A DNA stretch of 64,000 nt. Source: a virus. The translations under genes and the position numbers were made by a program. The notes under the pieces are model-generated. The model had not been told where the DNA came from, did not search any database, and saw only the letters and a program-made list of their open reading frames with translations. Below, one piece after another: positions 55,154 through 63,325 of this stretch (positions are counted from its first letter, which is position 1; each line of letters starts with the position of its first letter). The DNA is taken from the IMG/VR virus record IMGVR_UViG_3300027974_001778, positions 62,001-126,000 of that record. The stretch is one strand, 5' to 3'.

Positions 55154-57895
55154 ATGAGAGAAATTAAATCTTTTGATATTTTTGATACTTTAATATCAAG
55201 AACTGTTGAAAATCCGATTGATATTTTTGACATTGTTGAAAAACAATTCCCGTATAATAATTTTAAAAATTTACGAATTCAGTCACAAAATCAATCAAAC
55301 CACACAATGGATTCAATTTATAATGAATTTAAAAATATCACAAATGAATCTGATGAAACCATAAATAAGTTAAGAGAATTTGAACTAATTACGGAAATGG
55401 AAAATACCATACCAATTTTTAGTAATATTTCAAAAATAAAAGACGGTGATATATTTGTTTCTGATATGTACCTGTCTTCAAATGAAATACGTAAATTACT
55501 TGATTATCATAATATAAATAAAAATACGGAGTTATTTGTTTCATCTGGAGGTAAATCAGATGGTACAATGTGGGAGGCTCTTACACAAACATATAAAATT
55601 AATTCTCATTATGGTGACAATTATCATTCTGATATAATGATGGCCTCAAGATATGGAATAAAAGGGGTTTACACAGAAGCCTATAAATTCACAGTTTTAG
55701 AATCATATCTTATTCGAAATAATGAATTTGAGTTATGTCAACAAATAAGAAAATTTAGACTTGCAAATCCATATGATGAAAATACTATAGAATACAAAAT
55801 ATACGAACAACAAATTTCTTATAATATACCAATACTATTATTTATTTGTAATAAACTAGATGAAATTTTAATAAATGAAAATCGTAATACTGTATTATTT
55901 CATTCAAGAGATGGGTGCTTATTAATAAAATTATTTTCTTACTTATACCCACAATATAAATCAATATATTTACATTCTAGCAGAATTATTAATAATGATT
56001 ATACCGATGACTATATTTCATATTTAAAAGAAAATTATGATAAAGATAGTTGTGTTTTATTTGATTTACATGGTTCATTAAACAGTGGGAAAAAACTTTT
56101 TACATCACTTTTTGAACATTTGCCTAGAATATTTATTTTTGACCTTTCTTATATTGAAAATTATATTAGTGAAATAACATATATCACAAATTACTCAAGT
56201 AAAATAGAGGAGTTTAATCATGATTATAAAGGAACATTAGTTCAATTTATAAAGAATGAAGATATACGTACCCCAACTGAGCATCCTCTAAAATATATTG
56301 ATATAATTCATAGTATTTTTGATTCTTTTATAAAATATTTTGATGTAAATTTGAAAAAAAATCCAATATTGAACAATAATGATTTTTTTAAAAAATATTA
56401 TGTAGAAACTGTATGTAAATCTGAAACTATTTTAAAAAACCAATTTGAATTTTTGAATCTTACCAAATTAGCAAACAAATATAACTCAGACAAAGGAAAC
56501 CTTTTTTTGTGTGCTCACCATTACTCTATAAAGTACGAACAAATATTCAATGATATATTAAATTTTAAATTAGGAAGAAAAGATTTTTCTACATTTGATT
56601 TATTAGAAATTGGATTAAATATATCAACCACAGAAGAATCAATCCCATCATTAATGATATGGAATGATTATTTTAATAAAAATATAAATATTACAGGATT
56701 TGATATAGATAATCGTTTTTCAAAATTAAATATAGACCAAAATATAGATATTAAAATTGGTGACCAATCAAGTGAAAAGGACTTATTACAATTAAAAAAT
56801 AAAAACTATGACATGATAATTGATGATGGTTATCATGCGTCAAAACATCAACAAATTACATTTAAAACATTGTGGCAAAACGTAAAACCAGGAGGATATT
56901 TTATTATTGAGGATTTACATTACCAACCAGAGCCAGAAACGTGCATAAAAACAAAAGAGTTATTTGAAAATTGGAAGAGCGATAATTGGATAGAAACTGA
57001 GTATATTAACTCAGATGAAATACAAATCATCAAAAAGGATATTGAAAGTATTGAATTTTATGACTCAAGCTCAAAAAATTGGGGGGATTCCGTAAAAAAC
57101 GCGTTTGTGTATATTAAAAAAAAAGAAAGAATGAATATTATAAATGAAAACACTATGAATGAAATTATACAATATGAATTTCCAGTACCATCACAGGCGG
57201 AAGAAAAATATTATTACACAGATAAATCAGCGATTTTGAATATCAGAAACATTTTAAGTAAAAATGGTAAGTATAATTATTGTGAAATTGGTTCTTATTT
57301 AGGAGGTTCATTAGTCCCCTTTTTAAGAGACCCTCAATGTGAGTATATACTATCAGTTGATGATAGAGGTAATATACAACCAGATGAAAGGGGTATTAGT
57401 TATGATTACAGGCATATTTCAACCCAAACTATGTTAGATACATTATCAAAGCATAGTTTAGATTTAACAAAATTAGAAACATTTGATGGTTCTGTACATG
57501 AATTAAATAAAAACATCAATAAATTTGATTTAGTTTTTATAGATGGTGAACATACCGATTATGCATGTTTTAGAGACTTTATGTATTCTCAAAAATACCT
57601 AAAAGAAAATTCAGTTGTTATGTTTCATGATAGTACTTTAGTATATAAATCATTAAAAATAATACAAGAATATCTGACATGTAATAATATAGTTCATAAA
57701 TTTATTAAAATTCCAAATTCATCAGTAACGTTTATTTTTTTTGGTGATTATATTTCTTTGTGTACTGAATTTGAATCAGAAGATGTTGAAATTTTTTATA
57801 ATAAGTCAGAAGAAGAGGTTCTTTACCATGTTATACAAAATAGAGTAGAGGGAAGTTTTATTATTAAAAATAAAACATACACAATAGGTGGGTAA
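55154..57895 (+). CDS. HAD - methyltransferase - methyltransferase fusion, 913 aa
   Basis: Three regions. Residues 1-190: KSFDIFDTLISR is a HAD motif I as in HAD domains of polysaccharide-modifying proteins, with IFVSDMYLS as motif II and HYGDNYHSDI as motif IV. Residues 440-650: class I methyltransferase (FDLLEIGLN; YDMIIDDGYHASKHQQ; KPGGYFIIEDLH), like macrocin-type O-methyltransferases. Residues 690-870: second methyltransferase (YNYCEIGSYLGGSL; FDLVFIDGEHTDYACFRDF). Such fusions modify surface or nucleotide sugars. Even more AT-rich than its surroundings, possibly imported. No clear promoter box. Confidence 0.75.
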   Translation: MREIKSFDIFDTLISRTVENPIDIFDIVEKQFPYNNFKNLRIQSQNQSNHTMDSIYNEFKNITNESDETINKLREFELITEMENTIPIFSNISKIKDGDIFVSDMYLSSNEIRKLLDYHNINKNTELFVSSGGKSDGTMWEALTQTYKINSHYGDNYHSDIMMASRYGIKGVYTEAYKFTVLESYLIRNNEFELCQQIRKFRLANPYDENTIEYKIYEQQISYNIPILLFICNKLDEILINENRNTVLFHSRDGCLLIKLFSYLYPQYKSIYLHSSRIINNDYTDDYISYLKENYDKDSCVLFDLHGSLNSGKKLFTSLFEHLPRIFIFDLSYIENYISEITYITNYSSKIEEFNHDYKGTLVQFIKNEDIRTPTEHPLKYIDIIHSIFDSFIKYFDVNLKKNPILNNNDFFKKYYVETVCKSETILKNQFEFLNLTKLANKYNSDKGNLFLCAHHYSIKYEQIFNDILNFKLGRKDFSTFDLLEIGLNISTTEESIPSLMIWNDYFNKNINITGFDIDNRFSKLNIDQNIDIKIGDQSSEKDLLQLKNKNYDMIIDDGYHASKHQQITFKTLWQNVKPGGYFIIEDLHYQPEPETCIKTKELFENWKSDNWIETEYINSDEIQIIKKDIESIEFYDSSSKNWGDSVKNAFVYIKKKERMNIINENTMNEIIQYEFPVPSQAEEKYYYTDKSAILNIRNILSKNGKYNYCEIGSYLGGSLVPFLRDPQCEYILSVDDRGNIQPDERGISYDYRHISTQTMLDTLSKHSLDLTKLETFDGSVHELNKNINKFDLVFIDGEHTDYACFRDFMYSQKYLKENSVVMFHDSTLVYKSLKIIQEYLTCNNIVHKFIKIPNSSVTFIFFGDYISLCTEFESEDVEIFYNKSEEEVLYHVIQNRVEGSFIIKNKTYTIGG

Positions 57896-57935
57896 CATCT
57901 AAAAAAGATTCAATAAAATTTATATAAAAATTTCT

Positions 57936-57943
57936 TATCTTTG
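57936..57943 (+). promoter_or_regulatory. TATCTTTG -7 element
   Basis: TATCTTTG 15 nt before the HNH gene ATG; it lies in the short palindrome TTATC-TTT-GATAA. No TTG at -33. Confidence 0.5.
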
Positions 57944-57958
57944 ATAAAAGCGGATAAA

Positions 57959-58447
57959 ATGAGTACGGTATTGGTATTAAATTATGATTACACCCCCCTA
58001 AATGTTACAACTATAAGGAGAGGGTTTGTATTGGTAGATAAGGGTAAGGCAGAGGTTGTTAAATCAGATGAATCACCTATTATGACTAGTTATAAGATAT
58101 ACATACGCCCTGTAATCATCCGACTTTTAAAATACATCAAATATCAAACAAGAGGATTAAGAGCCAATAGAACAAGAATATATAAAAGAGATAGTTATGA
58201 ATGTGTTTATTGTGGTTCAAAAAAAGATTTGACATTAGACCATGTTTTACCTAAATCAAGAGGTGGTGGAAACGAATGGACCAATCTTGTAACATCTTGT
58301 TTTAAATGTAATCTTAAAAAAGGTAGTAAAACACCTGATGAAGCCAAGATGACGATGAAACATAGACCTTTCGCTCCAACATTAATTAATGAGAACGTAG
58401 GAATGCAAAAGATTTGGAATGATTATCAAAAATCATTTGTTTATTAG
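57959..58447 (+). CDS. HNH endonuclease-family protein
   Basis: Start set at 57959 (MSTVLVLNYDYTPLN). CVYCGSKKDLTLDHVLPKSRGGGNEWTNLVTSCFKCNLKKG near residues 83-122 is a complete HNH domain with two CxxC zinc knuckles and catalytic DH. The N-terminus (LNYDYTPLNVTTIRRGFVLVDKGKAEVV) matches the Bacteroidota/phage HNH family often annotated as restriction-like. Stand-alone, no intron visible. May nick DNA for packaging or competition. Confidence 0.85.
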   Translation: MSTVLVLNYDYTPLNVTTIRRGFVLVDKGKAEVVKSDESPIMTSYKIYIRPVIIRLLKYIKYQTRGLRANRTRIYKRDSYECVYCGSKKDLTLDHVLPKSRGGGNEWTNLVTSCFKCNLKKGSKTPDEAKMTMKHRPFAPTLINENVGMQKIWNDYQKSFVY

Positions 58448-58476
58448 AATTTTTTACTAAAATTAAAAATACAGTT

Positions 58477-58749
58477 ATGTCAATAGAAACTAAATTAAGG
58501 GGATTTTTGGTGTTATCAATTTTAATACTATTATGGGAAATGGTTATGTGGAATAATAGTATCATAACCGTGAAAGAACAAAAAAGTAAAATTGATAGTT
58601 TAACAAATATATCTGATAGTCTCCGTGATGAATCATTTGTCAATTCTATTGAAGCCAGTAGATATGAAATTGCCTTAGAAATTTATAAAGAAAAAAATCC
58701 TAAAGCAGTTGAAGAAATTGAATTAATAAAAACAACACAAACAGAATAA
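58477..58749 (+). CDS. membrane-anchored coiled-coil protein, 90 aa
   Basis: One N-terminal span (LRGFLVLSILILLWEMVMW) followed by a helical tail with heptads (KEQKSKIDSLTNISDSLRDE). Topology resembles i-spanins but no partner gene is evident. Starts 29 nt after the HNH stop and ends 1 nt before the next gene. Confidence 0.65.
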   Translation: MSIETKLRGFLVLSILILLWEMVMWNNSIITVKEQKSKIDSLTNISDSLRDESFVNSIEASRYEIALEIYKEKNPKAVEEIELIKTTQTE

Positions 58750-58750
58750 A

Positions 58751-59056
58751 ATGCAAGAAGTAAATTACACAAATCCAGAAAAAGCAGGTGTAGGACAAAA
58801 TCCTCAAGACCTAATGAACGCATCTTTAATTTTCGCAAGAGCTTTAGGATTAATCTTAAAGGATGGCGAAGGTATTGTAGTTGATGTCGTAGGTGATATC
58901 AATTTAGGTGAAGAAGTTAAAAAAGTGATTGTATTTGAACACAAAGACCAAGTACACATTTATAAATGTGAAGAAGATTTGGTTGAGGGGACTGCAGTAA
59001 ACATGGACACAAATGAAAAAGGTCCTGAAACGACTGAAGTAGCTGAGGAGGCATAA
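58751..59056 (+). CDS. hypothetical acidic protein, 101 aa
   Basis: Not recognised. Small alpha/beta protein (ASLIFARALGLILKDGEGIVVDVVGDINLGEEVKKVIVFEHKDQVHIYKCEEDL) with an acidic tail. Co-directional with carbamoyltransferase and ClpP genes. Confidence 0.7.
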   Translation: MQEVNYTNPEKAGVGQNPQDLMNASLIFARALGLILKDGEGIVVDVVGDINLGEEVKKVIVFEHKDQVHIYKCEEDLVEGTAVNMDTNEKGPETTEVAEEA

Positions 59057-59077
59057 TCTTTTTTAAAAATATATAAA

Positions 59078-60745
59078 ATGAGGGTACTAGGATTTTCGGT
59101 AGGCCATGATAAAGGCGCGGTTATTATTGAGAACGGAAAAGTTGTTGTTGGGATAACCCAAGAAAGACTTTCCAGAATAAAGCATGATGGTGCATATCAA
59201 GGTGGCGTAATACCATTTGAATCAATAAATTATTGTCTAAGCTCTATGGGTATTACACATAGAGATATTGACTATTATGTTTATAGTACAACAGAAGTTG
59301 AAGATACTGTTTTTAGGCAGTTTTTTGCCAAGTATAGCGACCTTAGAAAAGAAATCTTATATTTCATTCCTCACCATTTAGCTCACGCATATTCAGCATT
59401 TTTTAGTTCAGGTCTTGAAGAATCTGCAGTTGTTGTTGCGGACGCCTCAGGAAGTATTTTAACCTTTAAAAACAAATTAAATCTTTGGTATGAAAAAACC
59501 AGAGATGGGTTAGATACCAATGAAGATTGGGCTGAAGGTATATCTATTTTTAAATTTAATAAAACGGAGCATAATGAAGTTTATAAAAAATGGATAAAAT
59601 ACCCCGTTCCTCTTGAAACCGATGAATCAACCTCTTTAGGTACAATGTATTCAACAGGTTCATTACAGTTAATTTATGAACCTAATAGTCAGACTTGGCC
59701 AGCAGGTAAATTAATGGGATTAGCATCTTATGCCGATATGGATATTGTTAATGAAGCTCCTCAATTTGTTCAAGAATTAGAAGATGATATTTTTATTTCA
59801 AATCATAAAATTTATCCAAAAGTTTCTTGGAAATCTGATTTCTTCTCAAGAGCTTGTGTTGCAGGAATTTACCAAAGGGAACAAGAAAGAGCCTCAATGA
59901 TTTTAGCTAAAATGGCTAAAAAGTTCACTGATTCAAAAAATATTTGTGTTGTTGGTGGTTCTTTTTTAAACTGTAATTCAAATGAATTAATTTTAAACTC
60001 AGGATTATTTGAGAATTGTTACTTCATACCTCCTAGTGATGATAGTGGTATACCATTAGGATGTGCGTGGTACGCATATCAAAAAATAACCGATATTGAA
60101 TCTACAGAACAATTAATCCCATATTTTGGTAAATCTTACGATAAAGAAGATATTTTTACGGCATTAAATCAATTTCCAAATTTAAAGTACACTGAGTATC
60201 AGAACTTTGAAGATTTAACTGAAGAAATTTCATATTCTTTAACTCAAAATAGAGTAGTTGGATGGTTCCAAGGAGGGTCTGAAATTGGCCCAAGAGCATT
60301 AGGTAATCGTTCAATATTAGCGTCACCAATACAATCTTGGATGACAGGCCATATCAATAGTGATATTAAAAAAAGAGAGTGGTATCGACCATTTGCACCT
60401 GCTGTAATGTTTGAACACCAATCTGAAATTTTTGAGTCTTCAGATTATTCTCCTTATATGTTAGTAACAACAACAGTTAAAGAAGAATGGAGAAATAAAA
60501 TTCCTGCAGTTACTCACATCGATAATTCCGCAAGACACCAATCAGTTACTGAACAAAATAATCTAAAGTTTTATTCTTTAATTAATAAATTTTATGATAA
60601 GACAGGAGTACCTGTATTACTTAATACAAGTTTTAATGGGCCATCGGAACCTATTGTTGAAACGCCTTTAGACGCTATTAATACATTTTTGGAAACAAAT
60701 TTAGACATCTTAGTTATTAATAATATTGTTATTATCCGTGAGTAA
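59078..60745 (+). CDS. carbamoyltransferase (NodU/CmcH family)
   Basis: A 555-residue protein with both family domains. N-terminal Kae1-like domain: GFSVGHDKGAVII, PHHLAHAYSAFFSS (metal-binding HHxAH) and VVVADASGS. C-terminal YrdC-like domain: GWFQGGSEIGPRALGNRSILASP and REWYRPFAPAVM, LLNTSFN. It transfers carbamoyl from carbamoyl phosphate through carbamoyl-AMP, usually to a sugar. Fits the phage's glycan-modification set. Confidence 0.9.
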   Translation: MRVLGFSVGHDKGAVIIENGKVVVGITQERLSRIKHDGAYQGGVIPFESINYCLSSMGITHRDIDYYVYSTTEVEDTVFRQFFAKYSDLRKEILYFIPHHLAHAYSAFFSSGLEESAVVVADASGSILTFKNKLNLWYEKTRDGLDTNEDWAEGISIFKFNKTEHNEVYKKWIKYPVPLETDESTSLGTMYSTGSLQLIYEPNSQTWPAGKLMGLASYADMDIVNEAPQFVQELEDDIFISNHKIYPKVSWKSDFFSRACVAGIYQREQERASMILAKMAKKFTDSKNICVVGGSFLNCNSNELILNSGLFENCYFIPPSDDSGIPLGCAWYAYQKITDIESTEQLIPYFGKSYDKEDIFTALNQFPNLKYTEYQNFEDLTEEISYSLTQNRVVGWFQGGSEIGPRALGNRSILASPIQSWMTGHINSDIKKREWYRPFAPAVMFEHQSEIFESSDYSPYMLVTTTVKEEWRNKIPAVTHIDNSARHQSVTEQNNLKFYSLINKFYDKTGVPVLLNTSFNGPSEPIVETPLDAINTFLETNLDILVINNIVIIRE

Positions 60746-60762
60746 TATTTTTTTAGTAAATG

Positions 60763-60793
60763 TTGTGGGTTTAAATTAAAATTACTACATTTG
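60763..60793 (+). promoter_or_regulatory. Bacteroidota-type promoter of clpP
   Basis: TTG 60763-60765, 20 nt, TACATTTG 60786-60793, 15 nt before the ClpP ATG. Confidence 0.65.
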
Positions 60794-60808
60794 TAAAAAA
60801 TAAAATAC

Positions 60809-61489
60809 ATGAATATAGGACAAGATTTTCAAAACTACTACGTAAAACATTTAGGTAAGTCTTCATTAGACATACACAACTTTTCAAACCATATTGAGTC
60901 TTCTATGACTCCGTATATTCTTGAAGAAAGAGAATTAAGAGCAACTCAAATTGACATCTTTTCAAGATTAATGAGAGATAGAATTTTATGGGTTGCAGGT
61001 CCTGTTAATGACCACATGTCCACCATTGTTCAAGCTCAATTAATGTTCTTGGATTCAAACGACAAAGCCGATATCACAATGCATATCGATTCTCCTGGTG
61101 GAAGTGTTAAATCAGGGTTATCTATGGTTGATGTAATGAATTATATCGCTTGTGATATTAAAACAATTAATACAGGTATGGCGGCTTCTATGGGTTCTGT
61201 ATTATTAGGAGCAGGGACTAAAGGTAAAAGAAGTTCATTGAAATTCTCAAGGACTATGTTACACCAATCTTCTGGTGGAGCTGGAGGTAATATTCAGGAC
61301 GCAAGAGTTTCATTTAAAGAGTGGGAGAAAATAAACGACACTTTATTTGACTTATTAGGAGAATATTGTGGTAAGACAGCTGAACAAGTTAAACTTGACG
61401 CAACTCGTGATTTATGGTTGGATAGTCAAGAGGCTTTAGATTATGGTATTATTGACGAAATCGTTAAAACAAAAAAGAAGGGTATTTAA
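60809..61489 (+). CDS. clpP: ClpP-like serine protease
   Basis: A 226-residue protein with ClpP motifs: ITMHIDSPGGSVKSGLSMVD near residue 88, catalytic Ser in GMAASMGSVLLGAG near 131, catalytic His in RTMLHQSSGG near 153, and Asp in TRDLWLDSQEALDYGIIDEIV near 203. Complete triad, normal length, so probably active. It should pair with the phage ClpC-like unfoldase (or host ClpX/ClpC) to degrade tmRNA-tagged and other proteins. Own host-type promoter and terminator. Confidence 0.92.
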   Translation: MNIGQDFQNYYVKHLGKSSLDIHNFSNHIESSMTPYILEERELRATQIDIFSRLMRDRILWVAGPVNDHMSTIVQAQLMFLDSNDKADITMHIDSPGGSVKSGLSMVDVMNYIACDIKTINTGMAASMGSVLLGAGTKGKRSSLKFSRTMLHQSSGGAGGNIQDARVSFKEWEKINDTLFDLLGEYCGKTAEQVKLDATRDLWLDSQEALDYGIIDEIVKTKKKGI

Positions 61490-61502
61490 CCCTTCTTTTT
61501 TT
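61474..61502 (+). terminator. intrinsic terminator of clpP
   Basis: AAGAAGGG / CCCTTCTT around a 7-nt loop that includes the stop codon, then a T-run. Confidence 0.8.
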
Positions 61503-61575
61503 AGACTTTAGAACACCCCCTTTTTTCTTTTTGTTCACCAGTTTATGAAAATAACTTTTTAATGTTATTTTGGCA

Positions 61576-62295
61576 TTAAGATGTAGCGACTGCAGGTGTT
61601 AATGCTTTTTTACCAGCATCTAATAATCCACCAAGTCCACCTCCACTAGAAATATCAGTTTTTAACTTACCATAAACATCTGAAGCCTTATCGTTAATTT
61701 TTCCAAAAAGACTACAAACAGTAGAACTAAGTTGTTTTTCTAAACTTTCAATAAATTTATAATCTTTAACCGCTCCACCTAAAGCATTTCTAATAAAAGT
61801 ATAACCTTGACCCGATAATCCTTTTTCTCTTTGAATCATCATGGCAACAGCCTCAGTTAATGATTCAGCAATTAATTTAGTTAACTCTTCACAACTTTTA
61901 AGTGCTTTTGCAAGTCTTAACGGATTTGAAGTTATAAATGAAACTAAGAAATCTTTAAAATATCCACCAAGTCCTATTGAACTTAAAAGTGAATTAACTA
62001 AAGGTTCAACAATTGTTTGAGCAATGCCTCCTAATGAATTTCCAAAGATTTTACCTAAAAAATCCCATACTTGTTCATTCATTAAACCTTGTTCTTCAAG
62101 ATAACCAATTTCTTCAAAAAGAGCATAAGCCATTTTTTGTTGCTTTTCTTCAGATAATCTTTTGAATTTTTTGATATTATCTTTTGATTCAATAATCATC
62201 ATGATTCTACTTTCAACTAATTTTTGCTCAATTAAAAGTTTCTCTTTTCTTTCTTTGGTCTCTAAAATAGACTTCTTTATTTCTTTTTTTAACAT
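61576..62295 (-). CDS. virion-associated helical protein, 239 aa
   Basis: Start set at 62295 (MLKKEIKKSILETKERK), 10 nt after the preceding stop; a longer frame would overlap that gene by 86 nt. N-terminal 60 residues are a charged coiled coil with several hydrophobic-x-E sites; the centre has weakly hydrophobic helices (LGGIAQTIVEPLVNSLLSSIGLGGYF, FLVSFIT), and the end is Gly-rich. No family recognised. Grouped with two cell-wall/virion-type genes. Confidence 0.6.
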   Translation of the reverse strand: MLKKEIKKSILETKERKEKLLIEQKLVESRIMMIIESKDNIKKFKRLSEEKQQKMAYALFEEIGYLEEQGLMNEQVWDFLGKIFGNSLGGIAQTIVEPLVNSLLSSIGLGGYFKDFLVSFITSNPLRLAKALKSCEELTKLIAESLTEAVAMMIQREKGLSGQGYTFIRNALGGAVKDYKFIESLEKQLSSTVCSLFGKINDKASDVYGKLKTDISSGGGLGGLLDAGKKALTPAVATS

Positions 62296-62305
62296 TGTCT
62301 TTTTT

Positions 62306-63307
62306 TTACTGTATTCTCCATTTAGAATCATCACCGTATGACGTTGGGCCACCTTCTTTAACTCCTCTAAGAATGTCAACGTAATTGTCAATCTTACTTA
62401 AAACTCCTCCCCACTTACCATTAAACTCATTCGCACATGCCTGAACTTTTTCTTTCATCGGTTCAAATGCGTTAGGTTGAATTCTTTTTTTAGTGATGTA
62501 AGCTTGGTAATACGCTTCAATAGTATTTTTACAATCTCCTTTACTTGATGGAGTTTGACTTGATACTGCGAGATTAAATTGTTGTTCAATACTTGAACCG
62601 TTTGCACCCACGACATTTTCAGGTGGGAAATACATTACTAAATCTTGAGAGAAATATCCTTCACTTGCAGGACTAACGACTCTTGAACTCCATGTCTTTG
62701 CCTCTTCAGGGTCTAATTCTTTTCTTAATTTAGCTCCTTTGCCTTTCCATTTTTCAATTACTTTAGTTTGGTCAGGAGTTAATCCTCCCGTAATTCCACT
62801 GCCAGGAACACTTCTATATAATGTCACACCATTAACAACTTTCTTTTCAAACATTAATGGGTTTTCTAAATTTTCACGAGTTGTTTTAATGTCTTTAGCT
62901 TCTTGCCATCCACCTTCTTGTTGTATTAAAGAAGTATCCGCAGCATTTGCAGCTGCTGTCGCAGCATTTGCTGCTGCTGCAGTTGCTTGTTGAACTTCTG
63001 AACAATCTAATTTACCTGGAAGGAATTGAAATTTGCCACTTCCGTCAAAAATACCTGCTCTTCCGTCTGCAAAGAAATATCTAACTTTTCCTGGTGTTTT
63101 AGTACTCTCTTGTTTAATTGCAAACTGTAATGCAGGATTCTTAGTTTGCATTGTCACAATTTTACCATTCTTTACACATCCATCTGATATTATTTTATTT
63201 AATTTACTTTTTAAATCAGAGTCAACTTGTTCTGAAATTAAAGATTTTTTCATTTTGGAATGCATTTCCAAAATTGATTCTTTATCTATTTGAGTGATAT
63301 TATACAT
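62306..63307 (-). CDS. leader-bearing virion-associated protein, 333 aa
   Basis: The N-terminus (MYNITQIDKESILEMHSKMK, then KSLISE-Q at residue 26) is a helical leader ending I-x-E. Then a beta-rich domain with Cys (SDGCVKNGKIVTM, KVRYFFADGRAGIFDGSGKF), an Ala-rich helix (ATAAAANAATAAANAAD) and a C-terminal domain with Cys pairs. No enzyme motif seen. Probably packaged or structural. Confidence 0.6.
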   Translation of the reverse strand: MYNITQIDKESILEMHSKMKKSLISEQVDSDLKSKLNKIISDGCVKNGKIVTMQTKNPALQFAIKQESTKTPGKVRYFFADGRAGIFDGSGKFQFLPGKLDCSEVQQATAAAANAATAAANAADTSLIQQEGGWQEAKDIKTTRENLENPLMFEKKVVNGVTLYRSVPGSGITGGLTPDQTKVIEKWKGKGAKLRKELDPEEAKTWSSRVVSPASEGYFSQDLVMYFPPENVVGANGSSIEQQFNLAVSSQTPSSKGDCKNTIEAYYQAYITKKRIQPNAFEPMKEKVQACANEFNGKWGGVLSKIDNYVDILRGVKEGGPTSYGDDSKWRIQ

Positions 63308-63325
63308 TTTTATATTTTTTTTAAT

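Noticed and set aside
57959-58447. Homing endonuclease within an intron
   Set aside because: The HNH gene is free-standing with its own -7 element; neighbouring genes are intact and show no intron boundaries.
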